64,000 bases of DNA from Vacuolonema iberomarrocanum LEGE 07170 (GCA_015207365.1 JADEXA010000023.1:32292-96291); one strand, 5' to 3'. Shown: positions 35,137 to 45,078, numbered from the stretch's first letter. Notes: a model not told the origin generated them from the letters alone. Numbers and translations are program-made.

Positions 35137-36183
35137 ATGACATTGGAGTTAGATGCGCTGTTTGACCAAATCGAGGCATTGGTCATGTGCCACTCGCCCA
35201 GTGGTGTCGAAGCGGAAGTAGATAGCTGGCTGCTGGAGGCGTTCCAAAAGCGGGGGGTGGAATGCTGGAAGGATGAGGCCGAGAATGTCGTTGCCAAAAT
35301 TCCAGGAAAGGATGCGGGACGGGCGATCGCCATCACTGGGCATAAGGACGAAATTGGGGGCATCGTCAAGGCGATGGAGCCTGATGGGCGCGTACATGTG
35401 CGGAAGCTCGGCGGCGCATTCCCTTGGGTTTATGGGGAAGGGGTGGTGGACTTATTGGGAGATGTCCGGTGCATTAGCGGCATCCTCAGCTTTGGCTCGC
35501 GCCATGTCTCCCACGAGTCGCCCCAGAAGGTTTTTCAAGATGACGTGGCCGTTCGCTGGGAAGATGCCTGGGTGGAAACGAAGCATTCCCCTGCAGAACT
35601 GGCGGACGCGGGGGTGCGACCGGGGACGCGTGTGGTGGTGGGCAAACATCGCAAGCGCCCGTTTCGCTTGAAGGACTATATCGCTAGCTACACCCTCGAC
35701 AACAAAGCCTCCGTCGCGATTTTGCTGGCCTTGGCCGAAACCGTACAGCAACCGGCAATGGATACCTATCTGGTGGCATCGGCGAAGGAGGAAGTGGGGG
35801 CGATCGGGGCGCTACATTTCACGCTAAATGCCAAGCTGAGTGCGCTGGTTGCCCTAGAAATTTGCCCGTTGTCGCCGGAATATCCCATTGAGGATGGGGA
35901 TACTCCGGTGCTGTTGTCCCAGGATAACTACGGCCTGTATGACGAGCGGTTGAATGGCGCGATCGCCCAATCTGCTCTCCAAGTCGACCTCCCTATCCAG
36001 TTCGCTGCTATTAGTGGCTTTGGTAGTGATGCTTCGATCGCTATGAAGATGGGACATGTCGCCCGTGCCGCCTGTTTGAGTTTTCCCACACAAAATACCC
36101 ATGGGTATGAGATCGCGCATTTGGGGGCGATCGCCAACTGTATCAAAATCCTGGAGCAGTTTTGTAACACCGGATTCTCATAA
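35137..36183 (+). CDS. M42-family metallopeptidase
   Basis: A 348-residue cytosolic aminopeptidase-like protein. Metal-site segments are ITGHKDEIGGIV (His in the first motif), LDNKASVAILLALAE (bridging Asp), SAKEEVGAIGA (catalytic Glu pair) and NTHGYEIAHLGAI (distal His). The first motif has GHKDE where many M42 enzymes have AHMDE. These enzymes form large tetrahedral assemblies that trim peptides. The frame opens with TTG at 35137, preceded by AAAAAGGATG, so a non-ATG start is assumed. It is monocistronic and convergent with the SWIM gene. Confidence 0.8.
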   Translation: MTLELDALFDQIEALVMCHSPSGVEAEVDSWLLEAFQKRGVECWKDEAENVVAKIPGKDAGRAIAITGHKDEIGGIVKAMEPDGRVHVRKLGGAFPWVYGEGVVDLLGDVRCISGILSFGSRHVSHESPQKVFQDDVAVRWEDAWVETKHSPAELADAGVRPGTRVVVGKHRKRPFRLKDYIASYTLDNKASVAILLALAETVQQPAMDTYLVASAKEEVGAIGALHFTLNAKLSALVALEICPLSPEYPIEDGDTPVLLSQDNYGLYDERLNGAIAQSALQVDLPIQFAAISGFGSDASIAMKMGHVARAACLSFPTQNTHGYEIAHLGAIANCIKILEQFCNTGFS

Positions 36184-36249
36184 CGCCATTGCTGATTGAG
36201 GGAAAAATCGATCCTTGAACGCTTAACGCACTCAACCTGAAAGCCACTT

Positions 36250-38004
36250 TTAAACTTGAAAGCCACTGTCCAGTAGGTATTTGATGAAGTTGCGCTTGCG
36301 TTTATAGATGGTAGCGAGAGTCGCAAGGCGGCGCTCAAAATCATCTTCACACCCAATTCTTTCCATCAGTGCTTTGACTTTTACCAATAACGCTACGGCC
36401 TGACGGTAGGTATCGTTGCTTGTCTGCTTGATCAGCGGTTCGATGGCTGGGAGATAGACAGACAGTGCATCTTCGGGATGCTCATGGGCTCGCTGGTCAG
36501 CGAGCTGCATCCAGAGCTGTTTGCTACACCCACCAGTTTGCGCTTCAATCCAAGCTTGGTCTACCTCCCCTTCCCACAGAAAAATCTCAACTAACGGAGA
36601 ATATCCGACTGCTGGCATTCGATGGGAGCCTATGAGAGTTGTGGTTTCTCTGGCTAGGTTTTCGCGCAGATGGGTGAGGGCGCGATCGCGCCAGTGAGCC
36701 CATTGCCCTGCCTTTTCCGCTCGCTGCTTGAGGTCTTGGTAGTTCTTCAAGCTGGAGTAACGCTTGAAATCTTGCCAAACCAGCTCAACAGCATCCTCAA
36801 ACCGCTCGACTCCTTCATAGGCAGAGACCAAAAATTCACCCAGTCGTCCGGAAAGGTAACTATCCTGAAAAGCTTCCAATCCTTCTTCTGCCCAGGCGAT
36901 CGCCGTCTCTGTTTGTCCAGCCTCCTGATAGTACTGAGCAATCCTCAGATAATTGGAGGGTTCTGAAAGATCAGACGCTAGCACGGCTACCACATCTTCT
37001 ACATTGCCCTCGGCGGCAACCAATTCTTCTTTCATGCGGAGCAGTTGAGAGCGTCGATATTTGCGATGAAAGTCCTCATTGGGTTTAGGCGGCAGCAGTT
37101 TTTCTAACTCCGCATCGATCAAACGTCCGTAGGTTCTGCGCCCTGGCTCGCCCAGAATGTGGTCATAGTCTTCCAAAGCATTGGAGAAAGCATCGCTGTA
37201 TTCAAGGTCGAGTTCCAGTCGCAGCAACCGCTCCGCTAGTACATGAGGGTCGGGGTTTGCCTGTTCGCAAGCCCGAAGGTGCAACGCCTGGACATCCCAC
37301 AGAACCGCTCCCAGACTCCCACTTGAGTCATCGACAGAATTGTAAGCTTCCTCGATAAGCGTAACGGTCTCTTCACATAGCTGTACTACGTCCAGGGCAT
37401 ACCCGGTTACCAGCAAGTCTTCTAGCCCATTCACAACCGACTCGACTTCGGCCACATAAGACCGCATGTCGTAGTAATCAACGAAATCGTTGGGGATGAT
37501 GGTGTTTCGTAGGGTACGGCGGAAGGTATTGATATCGGCCCCGCCAGGTTTGTTGGACGCAGCTTTCAGCAGCAACGTCTCGCGCCAGCGGGTATCTTCC
37601 ATGGCCTGGTCGAGCATCATTTGCACGAGGGTTTCTGGCGATTGGCGCAACAGGTAATCGCGCACATCTTCCATCGTTGTGCCAGCGGAGCGGGGCGCGT
37701 TTCCTTCGGGCTGATAGAGAGGCGGTTCGGCAATCCACGCCAACCCTACGGCAACGCAATGTTTGCAAAACAGGTCATCGACGCCCAGTGGGCAGGAGCA
37801 ACGGGACAGCAACGCTCCACTTTGTAGCCAGAGCTGCACCTGATAGGATTCTGTGCCACGGACTTCAGCGACGATGCGATCGCCATACTGCGCCATCGAT
37901 GACACATGCCCCTGTTCAAAATAGCGGACGCCCCGTTCGTAGTAGCGATCGCCCGCCAGCTCCCGCAACATGTCCTGATCTAGAACATCACTCAGGGTTT
38001 TCAT
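36250..38004 (-). CDS. SWIM zinc-finger protein
   Basis: A 584-residue protein. The SWIM motif CxCx8CxH is at residues 69-82 (SRCSCPLGVDDLFCKHCV), after the usual preceding segment ERGVRYFEQGHV. The remainder (about 130-584) is helical, with TPR/HEAT-like stretches such as YLRIAQYYQEAGQTETAIAW and LGEFLVSAYEGVERFEDAV. SWIM domains bind nucleic acids or proteins. Long bacterial SWIM proteins of this type are of unknown role and sometimes sit near SNF2 helicases, which is not the case here. Element D2 lies just upstream. Confidence 0.8.
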   Translation of the reverse strand: MKTLSDVLDQDMLRELAGDRYYERGVRYFEQGHVSSMAQYGDRIVAEVRGTESYQVQLWLQSGALLSRCSCPLGVDDLFCKHCVAVGLAWIAEPPLYQPEGNAPRSAGTTMEDVRDYLLRQSPETLVQMMLDQAMEDTRWRETLLLKAASNKPGGADINTFRRTLRNTIIPNDFVDYYDMRSYVAEVESVVNGLEDLLVTGYALDVVQLCEETVTLIEEAYNSVDDSSGSLGAVLWDVQALHLRACEQANPDPHVLAERLLRLELDLEYSDAFSNALEDYDHILGEPGRRTYGRLIDAELEKLLPPKPNEDFHRKYRRSQLLRMKEELVAAEGNVEDVVAVLASDLSEPSNYLRIAQYYQEAGQTETAIAWAEEGLEAFQDSYLSGRLGEFLVSAYEGVERFEDAVELVWQDFKRYSSLKNYQDLKQRAEKAGQWAHWRDRALTHLRENLARETTTLIGSHRMPAVGYSPLVEIFLWEGEVDQAWIEAQTGGCSKQLWMQLADQRAHEHPEDALSVYLPAIEPLIKQTSNDTYRQAVALLVKVKALMERIGCEDDFERRLATLATIYKRKRNFIKYLLDSGFQV

Positions 38005-38059
38005 GGCCGACTCCTGCTTCTACCTCCAATTATTCCGGGCTATAGGTTTTGAATTATAT

Positions 38060-38150
38060 AGGACTTACGCATTTGCTACGAAAAACCAAAGAAGTTTGAT
38101 GATTTTTGGGGCGCTCTGCACCCCAAAAATCATCAAACTTCGTAAGTCCT
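38060..38150. mobile_element. Hairpin element family D, copy 2
   Basis: 91 bp with 10-bp perfect terminal repeats AGGACTTACG and CGTAAGTCCT. The core stem is AAGTTTGATGATTTTTGGGG then CCCCAAAAATCATCAAACTT. It lies between the SWIM gene start and the end of the S9 peptidase gene, one base from the latter's stop. Confidence 0.7.
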
Positions 38151-38151
38151 G

Positions 38152-40095
38152 TTATAGATTTGCGATCGCCACGGGTTCGATTGCATCGGCGACCTGGAAC
38201 CCAAAGACCTGGGCGTAGAAATATAGCTCACCGTCCAGGGTGCGTTTGATGTTTTCGGATTTGCGGAAGCCATGCTGCTCCCCTTCAAATAGCAGGTAGG
38301 CGACGGGTAAGCCTTTGGCTTTGAGCGCTGCGACCATCATTTCCGCCTGGTTGGGCGGCACAATGGCATCTTCGTCGCCTTGGAAGAAGATCATCGGGCA
38401 GTTGAGTTGGTCGATGGCGTGGATGGGCGATCGCGCTTTGTAGATCGCTTCTGTTTCAGGATAGGCACCGACGAGGCCATCCAGGTAGCGGGACTCAAAC
38501 TTGTGGGTCTCTTTTGCTAGGGCTTCCAGGTCGCTGACGCCGTAGAAGCTAGCTCCCGCTTTGAACACATCCCGGAATGCTAGCGCTGCCAGAGTTGTGT
38601 AGCCTCCAGCACTGCCGCCATCGATGCAGAGGCGATCGCCATCGACCCGCCCCTGTTCGGCCAAAAACTTAGCTCCATTGGCACAATCATCCACATCCAC
38701 AATGCCCCATTTTCCCTGGAGGCGGTTGCGATACTCGCGGCCATAGCCTGTGCTGCCACCGTAGTTTACATCCAGCACGGCAATGCCGCGACTCGTCCAA
38801 TACTGAATTTTGGCGCTAAAGGTGGCAGAGGTAGCGGCTGTCGGCCCGCCGTGGCTTTTCACTAGCAGCGGTGGGAGTTCGCCGTCTGGGGCAACGAAAT
38901 CGGGATTTTTGGGCGGATAAAAGAAGCCGAAGGCCGTTTTCCCATCTTCGGTGGGAAATTCGAGCGGTTCAGCTACCGAAATGTAGGCGTCGGGAATATC
39001 CAGGTCGCTGGAACGACGCAGTTCCTTACATTCGCCAGTGGCTAGATCGAGATGGGCGATCGCCCCCGGCAAGGTCGGGGTGCCGCCACCAAATACCACA
39101 AAGCCGTTGCTCACACGCACCCCACCAATACTGGTGTAAGGGGTTTCGATATCTTGCAGTTCCAGGGTTTTGAGATTGAGCTGCGCTAGATGATCCACCC
39201 CATTTTCGCTGTAGCTGCAAATGAGGGACTCCGCTGACTCAAAGCCGTAGGTCGCCATGCCAAACACCCACAGCGGCATACCAAACTCAGCAGCTTTGGG
39301 GCATAGTGGCTGAATCTGAGCGGAATTCTCCCAACGATACAGGTTCCACCAGCCGGTGCGATCGCTCACGAAGTACAGCGTGCCATCGGGCGACCAACTG
39401 GGCTGAAAGATGGATTCGCCCTCGCTCCCAGCAACCAGGCTCGGTGTTCCCAAACTGCCATCGTCCTGCACATCAGCCACCCATAGCTCCGTGCCATCCC
39501 AGGGCATATTAGGGTGGTTCCACGAAATCCAGCATAGGCGCGATCCATCGGGGCTGAGGCGGGGATAGGCGTAGAAATCGCTGCCAGAAACCAGTACCGT
39601 GCCCCCGTTCTGAGCCGGATCATCGGGGTGGGTAGAAATGGCGGCGATCGTGTTGCTTGGCTCGTTCCCTGCCCCGGTATGGTCTTCGCGCACGGCAATC
39701 AGGCGTTGGCGCGGGCGATCGAAGACAGCATCCGCATAACGATAGCCACCATCTGGGGTGATGGGTTGGAGGTCTTCCCCTTCCTGTCGATACACCCGCT
39801 GATCAGCAAAATTGGCAAAGTAGATGATGCCATCCACAACGCAGTAGGAACCGCCGCCATACTCATGTACCCGCGTCCGCACGTTGAAGGGAGCCGGAGT
39901 CAGGTCGGTACGCTGCCCGTCAGGGTCTTGCCGCACTAGCAAGGTTCGTCCGCCCTCAGTCGGTCGACCTTCCCCCCAGTAAATGGTGTTGCCATCCAAA
40001 TACACCTCTCCCAGTCGCACAGATCCTGCCACGATTAGGTCGGAGGTGATAGGTGATTTCCAGGAGCCATAGGGGGCGGTTTGCGGTGTGGTCAT
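38152..40095 (-). CDS. S9-family prolyl oligopeptidase
   Basis: A 647-residue serine peptidase with an N-terminal beta-propeller (about 1-380; [35 protein letters not shown]) and a C-terminal alpha/beta-hydrolase domain. The nucleophile is in [16 protein letters not shown], the acid in [13 protein letters not shown] and the histidine in FEGEQHGF. It has no signal peptide, so it is probably a cytosolic dipeptidyl/acylaminoacyl-peptidase. Start ATG at 40095 ([15 protein letters not shown]). It is monocistronic. Confidence 0.9.
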   Translation of the reverse strand: MTTPQTAPYGSWKSPITSDLIVAGSVRLGEVYLDGNTIYWGEGRPTEGGRTLLVRQDPDGQRTDLTPAPFNVRTRVHEYGGGSYCVVDGIIYFANFADQRVYRQEGEDLQPITPDGGYRYADAVFDRPRQRLIAVREDHTGAGNEPSNTIAAISTHPDDPAQNGGTVLVSGSDFYAYPRLSPDGSRLCWISWNHPNMPWDGTELWVADVQDDGSLGTPSLVAGSEGESIFQPSWSPDGTLYFVSDRTGWWNLYRWENSAQIQPLCPKAAEFGMPLWVFGMATYGFESAESLICSYSENGVDHLAQLNLKTLELQDIETPYTSIGGVRVSNGFVVFGGGTPTLPGAIAHLDLATGECKELRRSSDLDIPDAYISVAEPLEFPTEDGKTAFGFFYPPKNPDFVAPDGELPPLLVKSHGGPTAATSATFSAKIQYWTSRGIAVLDVNYGGSTGYGREYRNRLQGKWGIVDVDDCANGAKFLAEQGRVDGDRLCIDGGSAGGYTTLAALAFRDVFKAGASFYGVSDLEALAKETHKFESRYLDGLVGAYPETEAIYKARSPIHAIDQLNCPMIFFQGDEDAIVPPNQAEMMVAALKAKGLPVAYLLFEGEQHGFRKSENIKRTLDGELYFYAQVFGFQVADAIEPVAIANL

Positions 40096-40247
40096 AAATT
40101 CGACGGATACAACATCTCCCTCATCTTAAAACGTGCATTGCCTTGTTGTTCGGCTTTACGTCTGGACAGTGTATTCGGCAATTCCGATCAAGCTATCATT
40201 TGCCGATCATGCAACGTAATCTTGGGGATAGTGTCTCCATCCGCGTG

Positions 40248-40619
40248 TTATGCATGGGGAGTACTCAAAGGGTCATTTGATGCTGGACTCGATTGATCAG
40301 AGATGGAAACAGCAGGTGTTTGTTCTGTATTCATGTCTACGAGTTCAATCCGTAGCTGTTTACCTAACACTGCAGCAGCTCGATCCATCGTTTTGAGCGT
40401 AACGGCAATATTGTCAGGATCAAGCAATCTATCGAGCGCTGAACGGCTGGTATTCATTGCATCTGCCATCGAAGCTTTACTAAAACCCTGGACTTCCATT
40501 GCCTGAGCAATTTGCCAAGCTAAAACACGCTTGAGAGCAATTGCATTCACTTCAGCTAAAATGCCATCTTCTTCCAAAAGACTATCGAAAGAGGAGCCTA
40601 CATGGTTCGTATCAATCAT
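40248..40619 (-). CDS. XRE-type antitoxin (HigA-like)
   Basis: A 123-residue DNA-binding protein. The helix-turn-helix is in WQIAQAMEVQGFSKASMADA plus MNTSRSALDRLLDP (about residues 33-66), then VTLKTMDRAAAVLGKQLRIE, typical of HigA-family antitoxins of the reverse-order toxin-antitoxin type. Its ATG overlaps the toxin stop by four bases (ATGA), so the two are translationally coupled. It probably represses its own promoter upstream of the toxin gene. The last 25 residues are polar. Confidence 0.8.
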   Translation of the reverse strand: MIDTNHVGSSFDSLLEEDGILAEVNAIALKRVLAWQIAQAMEVQGFSKASMADAMNTSRSALDRLLDPDNIAVTLKTMDRAAAVLGKQLRIELVDMNTEQTPAVSISDQSSPASNDPLSTPHA

Positions 40620-40966
40620 TTTTCTGCCTCCAGTTTTTTCTTACGCTTCAGTGCCAAATCAAGATCTTGTTTAGGCGTTTTCTGAGTTTTCTTGATGAAT
40701 CCGTGTAACAACAATATATTCTCCTGATAGATACAAAACAGGACTCTTGCAATGGTTCCATTGGGTAAATTAGACCGTACTTCATATAAGCCTTTTCCCA
40801 TGGATCGGCAGGTTGGCATACCAATCGGCCAACCATACTCAATCGTTTTGATATCAATACCGATGACTTTTCGCTCTGCTGGCGCTAGTTGCTTCAGCCA
40901 TTCACGCACGGGCTCATTCCCTGCCTCTGTTTTGTAAAACTTTGCAGGTATGCGTTTGTCTGTCAT
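40616..40966 (-). CDS. RelE/HigB-type toxin (phage Gp49-like)
   Basis: A 116-residue protein of the phage-derived Gp49/HigB-2 group. Signs are AKFYKTEAGNEPVREWLKQL, LYEVRSNLPNGTIARVLFCI, and the end ILLLHGFIKKTQKTPKQDLD, the most typical part of the family. Such toxins cleave ribosome-bound mRNA. The toxin gene comes first and the antitoxin second, as in higBA. The pair appears intact. Confidence 0.85.
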   Translation of the reverse strand: MTDKRIPAKFYKTEAGNEPVREWLKQLAPAERKVIGIDIKTIEYGWPIGMPTCRSMGKGLYEVRSNLPNGTIARVLFCIYQENILLLHGFIKKTQKTPKQDLDLALKRKKKLEAEK

Positions 40967-41283
40967 AGCATCAACGTACCAAAAAAGGTACTGTCTGACT
41001 ACTTTCTAATACTGTGTACAGACGAGCTTGTCATCTGCTTGAAAGGCCATCAATCGATAATGTTTACTCTCTGTCGTGCTTTTTATGTTGGCTATCTGAT
41101 TAGGGCGGTTTCTCAAAGGGCTGAAGAAGTCGAACAACTATTATTAGAATGAAAAATTCTTACGATCGCCCCAAGCAAAGCAAACCCAAGATTTTTCTAC
41201 GTAACCTACTGCCTTTACTTTACGGACTGACCTATCAAGATAGTCTTGCATCACTTTGGTTAATGCAGCCTTTTAGTAAGCAC

Positions 41284-41646
41284 TTAGTTAGCTCGCAAAT
41301 GAACCGGAATACGCGCTGACTCTGGTTGCCCTGAAATACGCGCTAAAGCATCTTCAGCTTCCTCCGATACATACCACCAACCAGGGCATAGTCCATAGTC
41401 TTGCTCTCGAATCGCTTCAAGTTGGTCAACGGCACGGTGCGATCGCATATTTCCCAACCCGTAGCAGCACCAAAATCGAACAACGGCTGAAGAATCTGAA
41501 ATGCAGTCAAGCAAGGCACTTTCAGTTTTGTAGTAGTTCTGGCTTCTCTCTTCGTAATTCCCATCAAACAACATTCCAAGAGCCTCTGCTGCCTGACCCC
41601 GCACATTTTCCATTTCGCCAGTATCTCTTAGCACTTGGATATTCAA
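41284..41646 (-). pseudogene. HEAT-repeat (PBS-lyase-like) protein fragment
   Basis: About 120 codons. Visible repeats are RGQAAEALGMLF, then LLDCISDSSAVVRFWCCYGL and GNMRSHRAVDQLEAI. They match HEAT/PBS-lyase repeats of the SDxxxxVRxxAAxALG type. There is no ATG start (only TTG at 41646), and the frame upstream reads a further ten or so plausible residues before a stop. The N-terminal part of a longer HEAT protein has probably been lost. Translation from the TTG is not excluded. Confidence 0.55.
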
Positions 41647-41801
41647 AATTGATTTGCCTTTGCTTCGACGATGGATTCAACGCACTGCCCAGTTAAGCCT
41701 CGAGTGAGTGCTCAATCCTAGACGTAGCAGATGGCTTTAGTCTAATGCCCCTTATCTTTTGTCCTGCAACTCAAAAGCTATGTTCAAATCCTTCATTTCC
41801 C

Positions 41802-41908
41802 TAAGTAGCTCGGCACGATGAAAAACCAGGCTCTAAAAACCTGTGCCGCCCGCAGCGCGGGCGGCACAGGTTTTTAGGGTTTTAGGTTTAATTGCACCTG
41901 CCAACTTA
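41802..41908. mobile_element. Hairpin element family A, copy 2
   Basis: 107 bp, nearly identical to 2780-2886, including the perfect CCTGTGCCGCCCGC stem and TA at both ends (TAAGT...ACTTA). It lies in the spacer between the HEAT fragment and the YwiC-like gene. Confidence 0.8.
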
Positions 41909-42089
41909 CAGTAACGTTCACTCAACTTAATGAGCCTATCAACGATCTCGGCTCTAGCATTCTCAGTAGGGTAAGTTGGAAAAATGATGTCTGTCAGTCT
42001 GACCTATCCTGTCTAGCCGCAGGTACTGAAATAGACGGCAGTCTCAGGTATGGCGTTTGTCTTAGCGTTGTTTACCAAGGATGAGATCC

Positions 42090-42908
42090 ATGAATACGAT
42101 CGCAACGAATGCTTCAATTCCTTCTGGGAAGCGATGGTATCAAGCCACGATTTCCCCAGAGCATGGAGTCTATTTCATGTTGGCAGTGTCTTTTCTCACA
42201 GGAGCTGCGGCAGCACAGCACTGGACTTGGATGACGACCCTGACACTTGTTTGTGTTTATTGTGGCTTTCAGGCAGAGCACCCCTTCGTCTTGCAAATTA
42301 AACAGCGGCATAGTTGGAAACCCCGCTTTTTGCTGTGGACTGGGCTCTATGGGAGTATCGCTGGAGCGATCGCCCTCTGGCTACTTTGGCAAATCCCAGC
42401 CAAAGGCTCTCTATTGCTGGTTTATGGCGCGGTGGTGGTAGCGTTACTCGTTGATGCTATTTCGGTCTGGCAGCGACAACAGAAATCTGTTTTGAATGAA
42501 CTGGTCACCTTCGCGGCGGTGTGTTTGTCGGCACCGCTGGCCTACTTGGCAACGACAGGGAGTCTGACGGAGACTGCGATCGCCCTCTGGGTACTTAACA
42601 CTGTATTTTTTTCTAGCGCTATTTTCACCGTCAAACTGCGCAAAATTCGGACGGCATCAATCCTGTCTGGCCTAATTTTTCATGCGATCGCCGCAGCGCT
42701 TATCGTAATGCTGTGGCAGATGCACTGGCTTGCATTGCCGACAGCCGCTGCCTTTGGCATCGCTTTGCTCAAGTTTGGGCTGATTCTGTTGCGCAAGGAT
42801 TGGTACTGCAACACCAAAATTCAGTATGTTGCCCTTTTGGAAACGGCTGCGAGTTTCCTGTTTTTGGCGATCGTGGCGCTCTCGTTGTTGCCTTCCCATC
42901 TTAGTTAG
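42090..42908 (+). CDS. YwiC-like membrane protein
   Basis: A 272-residue protein with about eight membrane helices. The N-terminal ISPEHGVYFMLAVSFLTG resembles the PREHGAWxML signature that defines the YwiC-like family, whose function is unknown. Other conserved features are a polar loop KQRHSWKPR and a helix with WVLNTVFFSSAIFTVKLRK. The start at 42090 has AAGGA upstream; an ATG at 42081 lies within that ribosome site. It is monocistronic and convergent with the caspase gene. Confidence 0.75.
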   Translation: MNTIATNASIPSGKRWYQATISPEHGVYFMLAVSFLTGAAAAQHWTWMTTLTLVCVYCGFQAEHPFVLQIKQRHSWKPRFLLWTGLYGSIAGAIALWLLWQIPAKGSLLLVYGAVVVALLVDAISVWQRQQKSVLNELVTFAAVCLSAPLAYLATTGSLTETAIALWVLNTVFFSSAIFTVKLRKIRTASILSGLIFHAIAAALIVMLWQMHWLALPTAAAFGIALLKFGLILLRKDWYCNTKIQYVALLETAASFLFLAIVALSLLPSHLS

Positions 42909-42975
42909 GTCAAGGTTCTCTCTTGTGAGCTGTGGCCATTTAGAATCATCCACTGAGTCAGATCGAATCTAAGCT

Positions 42976-44619
42976 TCAAATAGACTTGTTACCTGTCAGT
43001 ATTGAGAAAACATGTTGTTGAAATGTTTCTAAGTTTGTCCAAGCCGAGCGAAAAGTGCCAAAATTTGGGCTTGCGAATGAATAAGTGGCTCCACCGCCAA
43101 TCGTAGGGGGTTCAAAGCCAACAACCTCCCTTTGGTGAGGAAGTTTTGACCAATCGTCCTCTTCTGGCATCCAGACAATACGAACCCAGCGGAAAGAACC
43201 CGATTCATTTTCTCTCACATCGTTATCAAGCATTTCGACAACATGGGTTACTTTTGCCTGCTGGTTCAGAATCATTAGATCGTCTTTAGAGGCCGAACTT
43301 GCGCCCCGGCTCGTTGGTAGCCAGAAAAGCTCAAATACTCGATTTTCGCTTGAGCCACCGATTTGTTGAATGTGATCAAGGGTGTAAGACCAACTTCCGT
43401 TTGGATCGCGAATATTTTTAATAAACAAAATTTTTTTGGCGTCGCATTCAGATAGCTCTTTGCGACTAATGTTTGGAACAGTTCGATTGATTTGACCAGC
43501 ACCCGTAGCGATTGGCTGGAGTTCTGCGATCTCTCTTGCATAGCTCTCCAGGTCGAAGCCATTCAGGGCAGTTTGCTCAATCACAGCTACATCTTCTGGT
43601 TTTAACCGCAGGTGTTCCCTATAGTCTTTTAGGTCAGTAATCGTGTGTTTACTCAATGGCGATTCATGCTCAAGGCACTGACTCAGAGTGTCTTGATACT
43701 CCTGCCGCTTTCGTTGATACTCACGATAAGGTTTCAGCACCTCCGCTTCGATCGCATCAGCCTCAGCATCTGAAAGCCCAAGTTCTACACGACGGCGCAT
43801 CAACAATCGCCGAGCCGGGATCGTAAATTCCCCGGCTGTAGCTCTGTACTCTGCTTCTTTACGATATTGCAGTTTCGGATCATCCTTGGGCGATCGCGCT
43901 ACCTGAATCCGGAAACCCTCGTCCTTGAGGGTAATCAAGGACGGACTCATTGCTGGAGAGGTTTCTCGTACTTTGCGTCCAGCATAGTGATGTAGTTCAT
44001 CAACAGTAATCACACCATTCTCATCTTCATCGGCAGCACCACTGGCAATGCCTTCGACTAGGTAGCGGGTATAGATAGACAGATCTGTGCCTTGCTCTTC
44101 AAAGGAGTAGTCCACCGCACTGGTAGAGGTCAACACTACTCGCCCTTCTGCCCCCAGTTGTTCTTTTAGTGGAATTTCGCCATCATCCCGTGCTATCAAA
44201 TTGCCAAATGCCCCGCTAAAGCAGCAGTCGAGGATTAGTAACTGATACCTAGCTTTACAACGCTGGATGCAGTTATGAATAAATCTGGCGGGAATAGCAG
44301 TGGCAGTTAGCAAGCGATCGCTTAGCTTCTCCGTATCACTAGCCGCAAAATACAAATCTCGGCGATCGTCCTTAACTCCATGGCCAGAGAAAAACAATAG
44401 TACTAGATCCTCTGATTGTCGATCCTGAAACCACAACTCAATTTCACGCGCCATCTCTGACCGCGTGGGGTTTATCAGTGGTCTCGCTTCGTCAAACTTA
44501 CCCATCTGCGGATTCAAAAGCACACCGCGCAGAGCCTCCACATCTTTAGGAGCTGCTGGTAACGGATTTAACCCATGACCATAGGTGTCAATGCCGATTA
44601 AGAGTGCATACTTTCCCAT
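42976..44619 (-). CDS. Caspase-like (C14) protease with C-terminal accessory domains
   Basis: A 547-residue protein. The p20-type catalytic domain (1-175) has LLIGIDTYG, the catalytic His in LLFFSGHGV (His80) and the catalytic Cys in LILDCCFSGA (probably Cys133). An EF-hand-like loop DEDENGVITVDEL (196-208) could bind calcium. Residues about 260-350 form a helical module (SDAEADAIEAEVLKPYREY, LSKHTITDLKDYREH). About 395-547 is a beta-rich domain of unknown type (KKILFIKNIRDPNGSW, DDLMILNQQAKVTHVVEMLD). The gene starts 24 bases after a small partner gene. Bacterial caspases of this kind act in regulated cell death and antiphage defence. Confidence 0.85.
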   Translation of the reverse strand: MGKYALLIGIDTYGHGLNPLPAAPKDVEALRGVLLNPQMGKFDEARPLINPTRSEMAREIELWFQDRQSEDLVLLFFSGHGVKDDRRDLYFAASDTEKLSDRLLTATAIPARFIHNCIQRCKARYQLLILDCCFSGAFGNLIARDDGEIPLKEQLGAEGRVVLTSTSAVDYSFEEQGTDLSIYTRYLVEGIASGAADEDENGVITVDELHHYAGRKVRETSPAMSPSLITLKDEGFRIQVARSPKDDPKLQYRKEAEYRATAGEFTIPARRLLMRRRVELGLSDAEADAIEAEVLKPYREYQRKRQEYQDTLSQCLEHESPLSKHTITDLKDYREHLRLKPEDVAVIEQTALNGFDLESYAREIAELQPIATGAGQINRTVPNISRKELSECDAKKILFIKNIRDPNGSWSYTLDHIQQIGGSSENRVFELFWLPTSRGASSASKDDLMILNQQAKVTHVVEMLDNDVRENESGSFRWVRIVWMPEEDDWSKLPHQREVVGFEPPTIGGGATYSFASPNFGTFRSAWTNLETFQQHVFSILTGNKSI

Positions 44620-44643
44620 TGAGTTGAATTTAGATTGTTATGG

Positions 44644-45078
44644 CTAGTTTTCAGACTGGTTCTGCTGTCCCCGTATCTTAACCCGCAGGTTTGACAATCG
44701 CTCAATAGTATCAGCGGCTTGATCCAGCTCCTGTTTGTTGCGATACTCGATGTTATAGGTCATGCCATCAATTTCACCAGATAGGATTAGAGTCTTGCCA
44801 TAGCGTAGGTTTCCGAGGTAGTCCATCACTTTACCCAGGTTCTGATGGTTGATCTCAGTCGTCAGAATTCCTAAGAGGAATGCCGCTACACCAGACTTAG
44901 CTGCCTCCGGGATATCCTCATCGCGAGCTAAACAGGCAGATTGCACCAAATCACCAGACTCCATCTCGTCGGCGATGTTCAGCAAAAAGCTTTCCAGACT
45001 ATCGCGGTCAAGATCAAGACCAGCCTCGCTAAAGTCAATTAAAACAGAACATAATTTGGGCATGGTAACTGACAACAT
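44644..45078 (-). CDS. Small partner of the caspase (EACC1-like?)
   Basis: A 144-residue soluble protein (139 if started at the second Met). The N-terminal half is acidic; the second half has SGVAAFLLGILTTEINHQNL then YGKTLILSGEIDGMTYNIEY and a final helix KQELDQAADTIERLSNL. This layout resembles the small constant components found beside caspase and trypsin effectors in NTP-dependent conflict systems (EACC1). I recall a helix or membrane-proximal region followed by two strands and a helix; the match is by shape only. It is translated first in a two-gene operon with the caspase. Confidence 0.5.
   Translation of the reverse strand: MLSVTMPKLCSVLIDFSEAGLDLDRDSLESFLLNIADEMESGDLVQSACLARDEDIPEAAKSGVAAFLLGILTTEINHQNLGKVMDYLGNLRYGKTLILSGEIDGMTYNIEYRNKQELDQAADTIERLSNLRVKIRGQQNQSEN

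Noticed and set aside
41059..41320. Two small plus-strand frames (about 30 and 57 codons) linked by ATGA
   Set aside because: The second runs into the antisense of the HEAT fragment. There is no ribosome site and composition is not convincing.
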